This document shows, one piece after another, positions 28,963 to 38,378 of a stretch of 64,000 nucleotides of DNA. The notes beneath the pieces were generated by a model. That model saw nothing but the letters and a program-made list of their open reading frames with translations. It did no database searches and was not told the DNA's origin. Each line of letters starts with the position of its first letter. Position 1 is the first letter of the stretch. Made by a program: the position numbers and the translations under genes. Where the stretch lies: NCBI GenBank assembly GCA_034520745.1, contig JAXHNF010000013.1, positions 38,483 to 102,482 of the forward strand, in the 5' to 3' direction. This DNA is from Alkalibacterium sp034520745. Lineage in GTDB: Bacteria > Bacillota > Bacilli > Lactobacillales > Carnobacteriaceae_A.

Positions 28963-30252
28963 TTGAAAAAAAATCTTATTGTAACATTAATGACTTCGAT
29001 CTTACTGGCAGGACCTTTGATGAGTTTGACACAAGCGGATGCATCTCAAGAATCAGAAGATGCAATGAGTCAGGAAGAGAAGTCTTTTGAAAAGGAAAAA
29101 GCAGAACTTGAAGAAACTATTTCAGATGCCCAGGCAACCATCGATGACCTTGTTGTAGATATAAGCAGTCAGGAAGCTAAGAGTGATGATGCCAAAGAAG
29201 AAATCGAGCAGACTCAAAAAGAAATCGCTCAGTTAGAAGAGCAGATGAAACAGCGCAATGATAAATTAGTAACCAAAGCACGCTCTAATAAGAATGAAGT
29301 CAAGAGCTCAGCAAATCTGTTCGAACGAAGGAAAGATGAGAATAACTCAGCTCCTTCTGATCAGTATATTAAACTGGCTCAATTAGGAGACCAGAAGACA
29401 CTGGAAAGAATCGAAGAACAGATGAAACGTCAACTGGAAGAGTTAAACAGCGTTGAAGCAGAGCTTGAGGTCAGCCGAAAAGACCTGATGAGCCTGCAGA
29501 CTGATTTAGACGACAAATTCGTTCAGATCGCAGAAAAGTATGAACTGTCTGAAGAAGAAAGAAAATCGTTCATCAACGAACAGACGATCACAGCTGAACG
29601 GACCAGCAATCTAAATGAAGAAATGAAAGCTGAAAAACAGCGTATTTTTGAAGAAGAAGACGAAAAGCAGGAAGCCAAACGTCTGGCTGAAGAAAAACGT
29701 GAAAAAGAAGCGGAAGCAAAGGCAGAAGCTGAAGCAAAAGCTGAGGCAAAAGCAAAAGCAGAAGCATTAGCTAAAAAAGAGGTAAAAGCAGAAGCTGAAC
29801 GTAAAGCCAAAGCAGCGAAAGCAGAAGAAGCAGAGGTCTCGACTTCTTCATCCAATGAATCAGCAGGCAGCGGCTGGACGCGTCCGGCAAGCGGCAAAAT
29901 CACCTCGCCATTCGGTCAACGCACGCATCCTGTGACCGGTGAAAAAGGTTCTTTCCATTCGGGTGTCGATATTGCAGGCAGCGGCTCGGTCATAGCCTCC
30001 CGCGCAGGAACAGTGACATCAGCGTCTTATTCTGGAACGTATGGACACACAGTGATTGTTGATCATGGTGGAGGGTACTCTACCTTGTATGCACACATGA
30101 AGCCTAACCTAAGTGTCTCTACCGGTCAGAAAGTATCTCAAGGGCAGCAGCTCGGAGTTATGGGGTCCACCGGACGTTCCACGGGTGTTCATTTGCACTT
30201 TGAAGTACGTAAAGGCGGAGAGAGCGTCAATCCGATGAACTATATCAAGTAG
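28963..30252 (+). CDS. secreted coiled-coil M23 (LytM) peptidoglycan hydrolase
   Basis: A cell-wall peptidase of the PcsB/CwlO layout. TTG 28963 lies 8 nt after GGGGAG and gives a signal peptide (KKNLIVTLMTSILLAGP, cleaved near QADAS). Residues about 30-290 are coiled coil, with a strongly Ala/Lys/Glu-repetitive hinge. The C-terminal M23 domain has HSGVDIAG and HLHFEVRKGG, the zinc ligands and catalytic His. 429 residues, intact. A diverged paralogue follows at 31006; the two share EEERKSFINEQ and EEMKAEKQRI almost unchanged. Compared with it, this copy has a shortened central region. Confidence 0.9.
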   Translation: MKKNLIVTLMTSILLAGPLMSLTQADASQESEDAMSQEEKSFEKEKAELEETISDAQATIDDLVVDISSQEAKSDDAKEEIEQTQKEIAQLEEQMKQRNDKLVTKARSNKNEVKSSANLFERRKDENNSAPSDQYIKLAQLGDQKTLERIEEQMKRQLEELNSVEAELEVSRKDLMSLQTDLDDKFVQIAEKYELSEEERKSFINEQTITAERTSNLNEEMKAEKQRIFEEEDEKQEAKRLAEEKREKEAEAKAEAEAKAEAKAKAEALAKKEVKAEAERKAKAAKAEEAEVSTSSSNESAGSGWTRPASGKITSPFGQRTHPVTGEKGSFHSGVDIAGSGSVIASRAGTVTSASYSGTYGHTVIVDHGGGYSTLYAHMKPNLSVSTGQKVSQGQQLGVMGSTGRSTGVHLHFEVRKGGESVNPMNYIK

Positions 30253-30285
30253 AGGGATTGTAGACTGGTCACCAAAAACATAATA

Positions 30286-30331
30286 AGATAAAAGAGGGAG
30301 AAAACACAGTCGTTTTCTCCCTCTTTTATCT
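30286..30331. terminator. strong hairpin after the first M23 gene
   Basis: A perfect stem of about 20 bp (AGATAAAAGAGGGAGAAAAC paired with its complement) around a 6-nt loop. The stem ends in CTTTTATCT rather than a clean T-run, but its strength supports a terminator, possibly in both directions. Confidence 0.8.
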
Positions 30332-30389
30332 GTAATCATGCTGGCGAACAACTGTATCTGATCGTTGGATGAGTAAAAAAGCGGCGGGG

Positions 30390-30421
30390 TCCATATTTTA
30401 TCCATAAGTAAGGATTATTAT
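30390..30421 (+). promoter_or_regulatory. TCCATA direct-repeat operator with -10 (site 2, no gene behind it)
   Basis: TCCATA (30390-30395), 5 bp, TCCATA (30401-30406), 9 bp, -10 TATTAT (30416-30421), which runs into a perfect TATAAT (30421-30426). It has two perfect boxes in tandem, the best match to the consensus in the window. No coding gene follows for about 580 bp. Confidence 0.6.
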
Positions 30422-30426
30422 ATAAT

Positions 30427-31005
30427 AGTAAAAGAAATAATCCAATCATCGAGTCAATGCTGGATGAAATGAATCCTGACTAAAATACAATAGTGAACAG
30501 TGAGAAATGTGTAACGAGGTTCAAGGAAGAGGTAATCTTACAAATAGTAGTAGTTTGATAGGAATAAATTATATTCGCTTGTTTTAATCTACCTTAGATA
30601 ATATAATATTCTGATATTTAATCAAATTTGTACATCCATAGTTATTACTATTATAGATCATATAAAAATGATGGAATTAAATTATTCAGATATAGTTAAT
30701 TGGAATTAGAAGTTATCAAGAATATATTCTTTTGCATTTGTTTAAAATACAGCATGGGAGTTTAATATTAGCAACATGACTTTTGTGATTATTCTATTTG
30801 TTTGTATTGAGTTTAGTTTAACATTACAAAATGTAATCAAAGATATAAGGTTTGTCACAAAATTGAAAACCCAATTATCTTTATATAGTGCTATAATGTC
30901 TCTAAAGTTGAAACGATAGTACATTAGAGCGAAAAGTTGTTTAGTCATCTAGTAGGGTCAGCAACTTAATTAATGAGTGAAAACATATTGTAGGAGGAGT
31001 TATAA
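30427..31005. other. AT-rich intergenic region
   Basis: About 580 bp, very AT-rich. A TATAAT at 30892-30897 is a possible -10 for the next gene, without a convincing -35. Short frames occur on both strands but none has a ribosome binding site plus recognisable content. It could hold a small RNA driven by the operator at 30390. Confidence 0.4.
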
Positions 31006-32372
31006 TTGAATAAAAAAAGAGTTATTAAAATTTTGACATCAGTATTATTTTTAGGAGTTATATTAAGTCCGGTAGAAGTCGAAGCTTCTCAAAAATTAAA
31101 TGAATTAGAAAAGCAGCAACAAGAATTACATAAAGAATCTCGAGAAGTTAACAATCAGATTTACAATCGCGAAGAAAAAATGGAATCACTTGAAAAAGAA
31201 AAAGTTAAGCTGGAAAAAGAGGTTTCTGCACTTCAGGCAGATATCGATACCTTAGTTGTTGAAATCAATGAGCAGGAAAAAGAGATCGAACGCATCAAAG
31301 CTGAGATCGAACGCCTGCAGGAAGGAATCGCACAACTGCAGAAACAGATCGATGACCGTAATGAACAGCTGGAATCGCAGGCACGTTCGGTACAGACGAA
31401 CGCCAGCGCTTCAGATATTGTTGACTTATTGATGTCAGCTGAAAGCTTGTCTGACTTAGTTGGACGCATCAACGTCGTAAACAAGCTGGTTTCTGCAAAC
31501 CAGGACATTATGGAAGCACAGATCGCTGACCAGAACGCTTTAGAAGAAAACGAAAAGCAGGTCAAAGTGGAACAGGAAGAAATGGAAACTGTTAAGCAGC
31601 AGCTGGAAGTCAGCCGTAACAACCTAGTTAATCAGCGTGTTGAACTGGATGACAAGATCGTTCAGATCGCTGAAAAATATGAAATGACTGACGAAGAAAG
31701 AAAATCCTTCATCAATGAACAGGCGATCATCGCTGAACGTACCAGCACAATAAATGAAGAGATGAAGGCTGAAAAACAGCGTATAATTGAAGAAGAACGC
31801 GCGAGACAAGAAGCGATTCGAATTGCACAGGAAAAAGCGCAGAAAGAAGCCGAAGCTGCTGCAAGAGCTAAAGCAGAGGCGAAAGCTCAGGCAGAAGCCA
31901 AGGCCAATGAAAAAGCACAAGCTGCAACATCCTCAAACAGCTCAAACAGCGCTTCTTCAAGTAGTGCATCTTCAAGCAGTTCTCAATCAAACAGCAGCTG
32001 GACCCGTCCGGCAAGCGGAAGAATTTCTTCCCTTACGGCTGGAGAATACATCCAATCTTTAAGGATCGTCGTTTTCATACAGGCGTGGACATTGCGGGGA
32101 GTGGTCCCGTCGTAGCAACACGTGCAGGAAAAGTAACGACTGCTGGATATAACGGGGCACTTGGTTATTACGTTAAAGTGGATCATGGTGATGGTTTTGT
32201 AACTGTATATTCACACATGCAGCCTAATTTAAGTGTTGCACGTGGGCAAAGCGTATCACGAGGACAACAGCTAGGTATTATGGGAACCACAGGAGATTCA
32301 ACCGGTGTGCATTTAGATTTTAAGGTTTATAGAAATGGTTCTACAGTCAATCCGATGGATTATATAAAATAG
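31006..32372 (+). CDS. secreted coiled-coil M23 peptidase, PcsB/CwlO type (frameshifted)
   Basis: Paralogue of the previous gene. TTG 31006 follows AGGAGGAG. Signal peptide, then a long coiled coil (residues about 30-240) with the central helix segment ASASDIVDLLMSAESLSDLV typical of PcsB/CwlO, which FtsEX-regulated hydrolases have and the first copy lacks. Ala-rich and Ser-rich linkers follow. The M23 domain breaks frame near 32025 (at SSPYGWRIHP) and continues with HTGVDIAGSGP and GVHLDFKVYRNG. In the last motif HLDF replaces the usual HLHF, so one catalytic His is Asp here. The span lacks one base. Confidence 0.88.
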
Positions 32373-32524
32373 TGACAGTTTTTTAAAACAATAGTGGGGT
32401 AAAACGTATTATACCGTATTTTCTAATATATTCTATCCGTTAATTGCTAAAGCAGTAACGACTATGACATAGTAGACGACGGAGCTGGTTTTTGAAGCCG
32501 GTTCAAGAAAAATTATTTGTAAGT

Positions 32525-32568
32525 ACGAGAGGGGCTGTGACTTTTGTCTAGCTCCTCTCGTTTTTTTG
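32525..32568 (+). terminator. terminator before the copper operon
   Basis: Stem ACGAGAGG / CCTCTCGT with inner GGCT/AGCT pairing, then seven T. It lies about 150 bp after the second M23 gene; the stretch between shows no gene. Confidence 0.88.
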
Positions 32569-32644
32569 TTATCCTAATAACGTTTAAGTATTGTAAAAAT
32601 ATTCCGGAAGGAAAATGGATTTGTATAAAAACCGAATAAAAGAG

Positions 32645-32701
32645 TTGACAAGTTACGATTACAAGTGTAAACTTAGTAAAAGTACAACGATTACACTTGT
32701 A
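32645..32701 (+). promoter_or_regulatory. copY promoter with two CopY boxes
   Basis: The promoter is TTGACA (32645-32650), 17 bp, TAAACT (32668-32673). The CopY box TACAAGTGTA (32660-32669) covers the spacer and the start of the -10; a second box TACACTTGTA (32692-32701) lies just before the ribosome binding site. Both match the known consensus TACANNTGTA. CopY with zinc would repress here and copper would release it. Confidence 0.92.
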
Positions 32702-32721
32702 ATCGAACAAGGAGGGACATG

Positions 32722-33162
32722 ATGTTAAAGAATGAGTCAGTGCCTATTACTGAGGCAGAATGGGAAGTTATGCGTGTGATCTGGGCAAATGAAAATGTCT
32801 TAAGTAGAGATATTATAGAAATATTGTTTGAAAAAAAGCGATGGAAACCAGCTACTGTTAAAACGCTGCTCGGACGTTTAGTTGACAAGGGAGCTATAGA
32901 AACAGAGACAAAAGGAAATAAATATATCTATTCAGCAATAATCACTGAAGATGCATGTATGAGCGCATACACTGAGGAAATTCTCTCACGCGTCTGTATA
33001 AAACAATCAAGTCACGTTATTTATTCTATGATAAAAAGAGCGAAACTTAGTAAATCAAGTATTGCAGAGCTTAAAGAATTATTGGCCGAGAAAAATAATA
33101 CGGCTTTAGAGGAGGTACCATGTGAATGCGTGCCTGGACAATGTGAATGCCATTTACATTGA
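32722..33162 (+). CDS. copY: copper-responsive repressor CopY
   Basis: CopY/BlaI-family repressor, 146 residues, winged helix N-terminal domain (TEAEWEVMRVIWANENVLS, RWKPATVKTLLGRLVDKG). The C-terminus has the metal-binding motif CECVPGQCEC, a perfect CxCx4CxC, followed by a Cys/His tail (HLH). ATG 32722 gives a 6-7 nt spacing from GGAGG; ATG 32719 is also possible. It is first in the copper operon behind its own operators. Confidence 0.95.
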   Translation: MLKNESVPITEAEWEVMRVIWANENVLSRDIIEILFEKKRWKPATVKTLLGRLVDKGAIETETKGNKYIYSAIITEDACMSAYTEEILSRVCIKQSSHVIYSMIKRAKLSKSSIAELKELLAEKNNTALEEVPCECVPGQCECHLH

Positions 33163-33259
33163 AAATGCTAGAAAGATTTGACTAAAAGTAACGACTGAGT
33201 TTTGAATTAGAAATAAAGTAATGCGTAAAAAACGAATTTACCATAAGGAGGCATATAAA

Positions 33260-35734
33260 ATGTCAAAAGTAAGTTTAGTAAAAAAAAGGTTTAAAATCGA
33301 AGGTATGACGTGTAGCAGTTGTGCAGGAATTATCCGTGACACACTAACATCTTTAAATGGTGTCATTAGTGCCAATGTGAATGTAGCCGCTGAAAAAGGA
33401 GAAGTGGAATATGATGAGTTAATACTAACACCCGTAGAAATTGAAAATGCTGTAGATAATGTGGGTTATAAGGCTGTCATGGAAACTGAAGAAAGCACAC
33501 AGAAAAGCACCTTGAAAATAGAAGGAATGACTTGTACAAGCTGTGCCGGTAATATAGAAAAAACCATAAAAAAATTAAAAGGTATTGTATCTGTAAACAT
33601 CAATTTTGCAACCGAAAAACTAACTGTAGAATATGATCCAAAAATAATAAGAATAAATGATATGCAAAAGTCAGTCTCTTCTATAGGGTATGAACTTAAG
33701 ATTGAAGAGAACGAAAATGCAGATGTCGATGAAGATGAAGTTAAAATCAATAAGGCTAAAAAACTAATGTTAACATCAGCGATTTTTTCTTCTTTGATTA
33801 TGGGGTTAATGATAATTCATATGTTTATCGTACCGATTCCCGGGTATTTACCGATTATAGCTGCTTTAGGTATACCTATTGTTTTTGGAACAGGCTGGCA
33901 TGTTCATGTCGGAAGTTGGAAAGCTATAAAACACGGGAACTTGAATATGGATGTTTTAGTTACACTTGGTTCATTACCTCCGTATATTATTGGATTAATG
34001 GGTCTGTTTCTTCCATTACAGTCATTTATAGAAATGGCTACGACTATCATGACTTTTCACTTGACAGGGAAATATTTAGAAGCTCGTGCAAAAGGGCGTG
34101 CTTCTCAGGCGGTCAAGAAATTACTCCAGATGGGAGCAAAGACTGCCAAAGTCATTGTTGATGGAGAAGAAGTTGAGATGCCAGTTAAGGATCTTCAGCC
34201 CGGAGATATTATGGTCATTCGCCCCGGGGAAAAAGTCCCTACAGATGGGGTCGTGATAGAAGGCAATGGACTGTTGGATGAATCTATGGTTACAGGGGAA
34301 TCTATGCCTGTAAAAAGAATAAAAGATGATGAAGTGATTGGAGCGACGATCAATAAACAAGGCCTGTTAAAAGTAAAAGTTAGTAAGGTTGGGAATGATA
34401 CATTTTTATCGCAAGTTGTTAAAATGATGGAAGATCTTCAAGGATCTAAAGTTCCTATACAGGAATTTGCCGATAGAGTAACAGGATATTTTGTTCCTGC
34501 AATCATCATATTAACGATAGCAACATTTATTTCATTTAATCTTTTTCCGGAGTTTCATTTAGGGATTATTAATTGGGCGTCAAACTTTTTACCATGGGTA
34601 AACCCGGACTTGACACCACTGACATTATCGTTTATCACTGCAACAGCAGTTTTAGTTATTTCCTGTCCTTGTGCACTTGGACTAGGGACACCTACTGCGT
34701 TGATGGTAGGAAGTGGAATGGGAGCAGAGAATGGGATATTAATCCGAAATGGTGAAGCCATTCAAACGTTTAAGGATGTAAAAGCGATCGCATTTGATAA
34801 AACAGGAACAATAACAAAAGGAAAACCGGAAGTCACTGATTTGCTAACAGAACAAGGACTTAGTGAAAGCGACTTTTTATATTATGCAGCTACCATGGAG
34901 AAAGGGTCTGAACATCCTTTAGGACATGCAATAGTGGAAAAAGCCAAAAGTGAAGGCATAATCACCGGTATGGTGGTAGACTTCAATGCCCTCGTCGGGA
35001 TGGGAGTCAAAGGGATTGTTGATGGCCAAGAAATCATTATCGGAAATAGAAAACTTATGAAAGAAGCGGGGGTTATTTTTGATTCTTACGAGAATGACTT
35101 GGTCCGATTAGAAGAAGAAGCCAAAACTGCTATGCTGCTAGCAAAAAATAACAAGTTGTTAGGTATTATCGCAGTTGCAGATCCAATAAAAGAAGAATCA
35201 GCGGAAGCGATTAAAGCAATAGAAGCTATGGGTATTAAAACAGCAATGATCACAGGAGACAACCAAAGGACAGCTGATGCAATAGCTAAAAAAGTAGGAA
35301 TCAGTCACGTTATTGCTGAGGTCTTACCTGACGGCAAAGTATCTGCAGTAAAAAATCTTCAAGATCAATATCATACAGTAGCAATGGTTGGTGATGGGAT
35401 AAATGATGCACCAGCTCTCAAACAGGCAAATATAGGAATTGCAATAGGAACTGGAACAGATATCGCCATCGAAGCTGCAGATGTTACCTTGGTAAAAGGG
35501 GACTTGAATGGCATAACCTCAACAGTTAAGCTATCAAGAGCTATTTTTAGAAAAATCAAACAAAACTATTTTTGGGCGTGGTTCTATAATGCCGTATTTA
35601 TTCCAGTAGCAATGCTCGGATTATTACATCCGATGATTGGGGCCGCAGCCATGGCTGTCAGTTCTCTGAATGTAGTGTATAACTCGCTTCGACTTAAAAA
35701 GACTGACATAAGTTCTCAGACTGTAACGGGATAA
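33260..35734 (+). CDS. copA: copper-exporting P1B-type ATPase CopA
   Basis: Cu(I) efflux ATPase of the plasma membrane, 824 residues, intact. Two N-terminal HMA domains carry GMTCSSC (about residue 15) and GMTCTSC (about residue 90). Eight helices follow, with the ion motif SCPCALG, the phosphorylation site DKTGTITKG, the HP motif EHPLGHAI, TGDNQRTA and GDGINDAPAL. The last helices have YNAVFIPVA and MAVSSLNVVYNS. ATG 33260 follows AAGGAGG; an upstream in-frame start at 33221 adds non-conserved residues. It lies 97 bp after copY with no terminator between, so co-transcription is likely. Confidence 0.97.
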   Translation: MSKVSLVKKRFKIEGMTCSSCAGIIRDTLTSLNGVISANVNVAAEKGEVEYDELILTPVEIENAVDNVGYKAVMETEESTQKSTLKIEGMTCTSCAGNIEKTIKKLKGIVSVNINFATEKLTVEYDPKIIRINDMQKSVSSIGYELKIEENENADVDEDEVKINKAKKLMLTSAIFSSLIMGLMIIHMFIVPIPGYLPIIAALGIPIVFGTGWHVHVGSWKAIKHGNLNMDVLVTLGSLPPYIIGLMGLFLPLQSFIEMATTIMTFHLTGKYLEARAKGRASQAVKKLLQMGAKTAKVIVDGEEVEMPVKDLQPGDIMVIRPGEKVPTDGVVIEGNGLLDESMVTGESMPVKRIKDDEVIGATINKQGLLKVKVSKVGNDTFLSQVVKMMEDLQGSKVPIQEFADRVTGYFVPAIIILTIATFISFNLFPEFHLGIINWASNFLPWVNPDLTPLTLSFITATAVLVISCPCALGLGTPTALMVGSGMGAENGILIRNGEAIQTFKDVKAIAFDKTGTITKGKPEVTDLLTEQGLSESDFLYYAATMEKGSEHPLGHAIVEKAKSEGIITGMVVDFNALVGMGVKGIVDGQEIIIGNRKLMKEAGVIFDSYENDLVRLEEEAKTAMLLAKNNKLLGIIAVADPIKEESAEAIKAIEAMGIKTAMITGDNQRTADAIAKKVGISHVIAEVLPDGKVSAVKNLQDQYHTVAMVGDGINDAPALKQANIGIAIGTGTDIAIEAADVTLVKGDLNGITSTVKLSRAIFRKIKQNYFWAWFYNAVFIPVAMLGLLHPMIGAAAMAVSSLNVVYNSLRLKKTDISSQTVTG

Positions 35735-35784
35735 TAACTGCAGTCTGGAAGTAACCGGTACAAATACTATGAGGAGGGAATAGC

Positions 35785-36003
35785 TTGGAAGAAATAGTAG
35801 TAGTAGAAGGTATGGACCGTGAGTGTTGTGGCAAAACGGTCAAAACTAGTTTTGAGAACATGAAGGATGTCAATAATGCAGAAGTAGATTTGATCAAACA
35901 GACTGTATTGGTCGAAACAAATAGAATAGTAGTACCGGATGAATTTCGTCAGGCGTTATCAGATACAAATTTTAAAGTGCTATATGTTTTAAATGAAGAG
36001 TGA
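35785..36003 (+). CDS. HMA-like protein with displaced cysteine
   Basis: A 72-residue protein with the length and beta-alpha-beta pattern of a heavy-metal-associated domain, right after copA. TTG 35785 follows GAGGAGGG. In place of GMxCxxC it has GMDRECCGKTV: the first Cys is Arg and a Cys sits next to the second Cys. So it has a CC pair instead of CxxC. It may bind metal differently, or may be a non-chaperone HMA fold. The usual CopZ is separate at 39760. Confidence 0.7.
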   Translation: MEEIVVVEGMDRECCGKTVKTSFENMKDVNNAEVDLIKQTVLVETNRIVVPDEFRQALSDTNFKVLYVLNEE

Positions 36004-36167
36004 TTTTTGTCAAATGACAATTAAATTAATTATTTTATGATGGGAAAAAGCTTGCTTGACACAACTCTGCTTTACTTCCCATTTACAAAAAGTGATTTTC
36101 TGATTTAATACTGTCGAAAACCGTACTTGAATTTAAAGTATAAATATTACTAAAGGAGTGCATAGAG

Positions 36168-38260
36168 ATGAAACACAATCATGAAGGTCATGAGCACAGT
36201 AATGGGCATGACCACGGAGACAACAGTCTGGTAGGGAAAGAGCATGTGGGTCATGCTTATCATGAAACCCAAGTAGAAGAGGGGATTCACGATGACCGCG
36301 GTCCTCATGACGAACATGAAGGTCACGGGCATCACCATCATGGGAACTTTAAGGAACTACTCTTCAAATCGTTGCCACTAGGCATTATTGTAATGCTGAT
36401 GACCCCTCTTCCGGGAGTGATAGAGCGAGGGCTAATTACCTTTCTCATACTCTGATGTTGTCGCTGCTCTTGTCGCAACAGTGCTCATCATCTATGGTGG
36501 TCGGCCATTCTTCACGGGAGCTGTTTCCGAACTGAAAAAAGGAGCTCCGGGTATGATGGCGCTCGTTTCACTTGGCGTCGGGGTAGCCTATTTATACAGT
36601 GTCTATGCGGTTATTTCAAGATATACAACGGGTGAATTCGTTATGGACTTCTTCTTTGAATTTGCATCATTACTTTTAATCATGCTCCTTGGTCACTGGA
36701 TTGAAATGAAAGCAGTAGGTGAGGCAGGAGATGCCCAGAAAGCGCTGGCTGAATTAGTTCCGAAAGATGCCCATGTAGTTCTGGAAGATGATTCAATCGA
36801 TACACGTCCTGTTGCTGATTTAAAAATAGGAGACATCGTTCGCGTTCAAGCTGGAGAAAATATCCCAGCAGACGGCATAATAACCAGAGGCGAATCTCGA
36901 GTCAATGAAGCCCTTTTAACTGGAGAGTCCAAACCTGTTAAAAAAAGTGTCGGAGATGAAGCCATAGGTGGATCTACCAATGGCGAGAGTGTATTGTACG
37001 TTGAAATAAAAGAAACTGGAGATCAGTCGTTTATTTCTCAAGTCCAGACATTAATCAGCCAAGCGCAAAGTCAACCTTCAAGAGCAGAAAATATTGCTCA
37101 AAAAGTAGCCGGATGGTTGTTTTATGTTGCGGTTATTGCGGCAACTTTAGCATTCTTTTATTGGGCATATACTGTAGACCCTCGAACTGCTATTGTTTTC
37201 GCAGTAACGACGATGGTTATTGCTTGTCCTCATGCATTAGGGTTAGCGATTCCGCTAGTCGTAGCTCGCAGTACAACTTTAGGTGCCAGCCGGGGATTGT
37301 TAGTGAAGGACCGTGATGCATTAGAAACTGCAAGAAATGCAGAGGTCATGATTTTAGACAAGACAGGTACTCTGACTACTGGAGAATTTAAAGTGCTCAC
37401 TATCAAAAGTCTAAACGAAAACTACACAGAAGATGAAATTTCGGCGTTGATGGCAGGAATCGAAAGCGGATCGGAGCCATCCTATCGCCCAGTCTATTAC
37501 ACGTTACGCTGAACAGCACGGTGCTCGCCCAGTATCGTTTGATTCAATTGATGTGGTATCAGGTGCCGGGGTCAGAAGGCTATGCTGATAGTCGCAAATA
37601 CCAGTTGATCAGTCAGAAAGTGTTTGGAGATGAAATAGCAATCGATGTTCCCAAAGGTGCAACATTAAGCATATTGGTTGAAGATGGTGAAGCTATTGGT
37701 ACGGTAGCCTTAGGTGATGAACTGAAAGAAAAAAGTAAAGAATTGATGCAGGTGCTGAAGGATAATAATATTCAACCTATCATGGCTACCGGGGACAATG
37801 AAAAGGCTGCTCAGGGAGTGGCTGAGATTTTAAACATCGAATATAAGCCAATCAATCTCCACAGGATAAATACGATTTAGTTGAATCACTGAAAAATCAA
37901 GGCAAAATAGTCATAATGGTTGGTGATGGTGTTAATGACGCTCCATCACTTGCTATGGCAGATGTCGGTGTAGCCATAGGAGCTGGTACACAGGTGGCTA
38001 TAGATTCTGCAGATGTCATCTTAACTCAATCTGATCCTGGGGATATTGAAGCATTTATAGAACTGGCAAATAAAACAACAAGAAAAATGAAACAGAATCT
38101 TATTTGGGGTGCGGGTTATAATGTGTTTGCTATTCCAATAGCTGCTGGTGTACTGGCCCCGATAGGCATTACAATAACACCTGCAGTCGCAGCGATATTA
38201 ATGTCAATGTCAACAGTCATCGTGGCTATTAATGCAATGACATTAAAATTGAAAAATTAG
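36168..38260 (+). CDS. copB: copper/silver P-type ATPase CopB (frameshifted)
   Basis: A CopB-group ATPase. The N-terminus is His-rich (GHEHSNGHDHGDN, then HGHHHHGN) in place of HMA domains, and the ion motif is ACPHALGLAIP (CPH), both CopB marks. TGESKPVKK, DKTGTLTTGEF, ATGDNEKAA and VGDGVNDAPSL are present. Indels lie near 36450, 37475 (GAGCCATCC with an extra C, in the HP motif), 37570 and 37865. Span about 697 codons. ATG 36168 follows AAAGGAGTG. The 165 bp upstream hold TTGACA (36056) but no clear -10. Confidence 0.92.
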
Positions 38261-38378
38261 GTGATCTTACAGCGTTTAAATGAAAGGAGGGATTTATCAA
38301 CTGTTCATTTACTATGACCAAGTTAATGAACTTAATGAATACAATTTAAGATCAGTCCAAAAGGAGGATAAATTAGTT

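Noticed and set aside
30457..30483. Eight-codon peptide behind the operator at 30390
   Set aside because: ATG to TAA encodes only MLDEMNPD with no ribosome binding site; similarity to DEMHPD in the 45735 product is too short to use.
36056..36110. CopY box and promoter before copB
   Set aside because: TTGACA is present but no well-placed -10, and no TACANNTGTA match was found there.
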